Shown here: one piece after another, positions 5,948-6,650 of the stretch
Layout: each line of letters begins with the position of its first letter
How positions within the stretch are numbered: position 1 is the first letter of the stretch
Source of the DNA: Alphaproteobacteria bacterium
GTDB lineage: Bacteria > Pseudomonadota > Alphaproteobacteria > UBA2136 > UBA6156
Assembly (NCBI GenBank): GCA_020249005.1
Contig: JADCGN010000058.1
Span: 1 to 6,650, forward strand
Direction: 5' to 3'
DNA: 6,650 bases
Notes under the pieces: model-generated
What the model was told of the DNA's origin: nothing
Databases searched by the model: none
Seen by the model: only the letters and a program-made list of their open reading frames with translations
Made by a program: the position numbers and the translations under genes

Positions 5948-6650
5948 ATGCGTTCCTCTGCCGCTCCGGTTTCTAGCTTTCAGGCCATGGCCGATTTAAC
6001 ACAAAGCACCATCACCACGCTGGCCAAGGCCGGGGTGCCGGTGCCCGCCACGCTGGCGCCCACCCAGGCGATGCTCAGCGCCTTTGCCGCCACCACCGAA
6101 GCCCTGCAGAAAGACCCGCACGCCCTGCTGCGGCAAACCCTGAATTACCACCAGCAACAGCTGGCGCTGTACGCCAGCATGCTGGAAAAGGCCATGGGCC
6201 GTGACACCACCCCGGTGATCACCCCCGCCAAGGATGACCGCCGCTTTGCGCACGAAAGCTGGCAGCTGCCGTTCTTCGACCTACTAAAACAAAGTTACCT
6301 GCTGGCTAGCCAGTACGTAACCGACACGGTGGTCACCGCCAAGGGCCTGGATACCCAACAAAAAATGCAAGCCGAGTTCTATACCCGCCAGTTTGTGGAA
6401 CTGCTAAGCCCCAGCAACCTGCTGCTGACCAACCCCGAAGCGCTTTCCACCGCCATGGCCACCCAAGGCGAAAGCTTACTGAGCGGCATGAAGAACCTGC
6501 TGGAAGACCTGCAGCAGGGCCGCATTTCCATGACGGATAAAAAGCCCTTCAAGGTGGGCGAGACCATCGCCATCACCAAGGGCGAAGTGGTGCTGCGCAA
6601 CCGCCTGGTGGAGGTGATTCAATACACCCCCACCACCGAAAAAGTGCACC
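5948..6650 (+). CDS. phaC: Class I-type poly(R)-hydroxyalkanoic acid synthase, N-terminal part (cut by window end)
   Basis: An open frame of 234 codons running off the window. PhaC polymerises (R)-3-hydroxyacyl-CoA into polyester at the granule surface. The N-terminal PhaC domain (PF07167 type) is plain: DDRRFAHESWQLPFFDLLKQSYLLAS (~96-121), FYTRQFVELLSPSNLLLTNPEAL (~144-166), TQGESLLSGMKNLLEDLQQGRISMTD (~172-197), then FKVGETIAITKGEVVLRNRLVEVIQYTP (~201-228). The alpha/beta-hydrolase core with the lipase-like box and catalytic Cys, Asp and His lies beyond the window, so completeness cannot be judged; class I members are about 590 residues. ATG 5948 is chosen with AGGG 11 bases upstream. GTG 5936 and the internal ATG 5987 are alternatives. 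SPSNLLLTNPE replaces the usual SPSNFxxTNPE, a mild variation. Confidence 0.95.
   Translation, partial: MRSSAAPVSSFQAMADLTQSTITTLAKAGVPVPATLAPTQAMLSAFAATTEALQKDPHALLRQTLNYHQQQLALYASMLEKAMGRDTTPVITPAKDDRRFAHESWQLPFFDLLKQSYLLASQYVTDTVVTAKGLDTQQKMQAEFYTRQFVELLSPSNLLLTNPEALSTAMATQGESLLSGMKNLLEDLQQGRISMTDKKPFKVGETIAITKGEVVLRNRLVEVIQYTPTTEKVH

Overview
The window looks like chromosomal DNA from a GC-rich Gram-negative bacterium, most likely in the Pseudomonadota and perhaps an alphaproteobacterium. The signs are a class I-type PHA synthase, a small phasin, an O-antigen ligase-family membrane protein and an alphaproteobacterial-style FliJ-like protein. The taxonomic guess rests on protein character only and is weak below phylum. 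I see no RNA gene, CRISPR array, insertion sequence or phage gene.

Layout: (1) 1-388 is a large near-perfect inverted repeat. Arms 1-128 and 260-388 differ by one base and flank a 131-base segment. Read on the minus strand, that segment encodes the missing N-terminal membrane segments of the ligase gene to its right. The window therefore begins either with an inverted chimera at a contig end or with a real invertible switch. (2) 275-2449 (+) is the O-antigen ligase-family protein with a C-terminal TPR-like region, followed 16 bases later by a small FliJ-like coiled-coil gene (2466-2888, +). (3) 2905-3384 (-) is a phasin with its own near-consensus promoter and an intrinsic terminator. (4) 3525-5840 (-) is a tightly spaced pair: a homoserine dehydrogenase-like protein followed by a protein resembling the DAO-type FAD oxidoreductases. 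Both keep the family layout but have lost key motif residues. (5) From 5948 (+) to the window edge is the first 234 codons of PHA synthase phaC, divergent from the pair.

How the parts fit: phasin and phaC point to polyhydroxyalkanoate granule formation, with the synthase polymerising hydroxyacyl-CoA and the phasin coating the granule. The two degenerate oxidoreductase-like genes sit between them on the phasin strand; their role is unknown and they are the best candidates for undescribed biology. The ligase and FliJ-like genes form a separate rightward unit for cell-surface polysaccharide and possibly an export-related chaperone.
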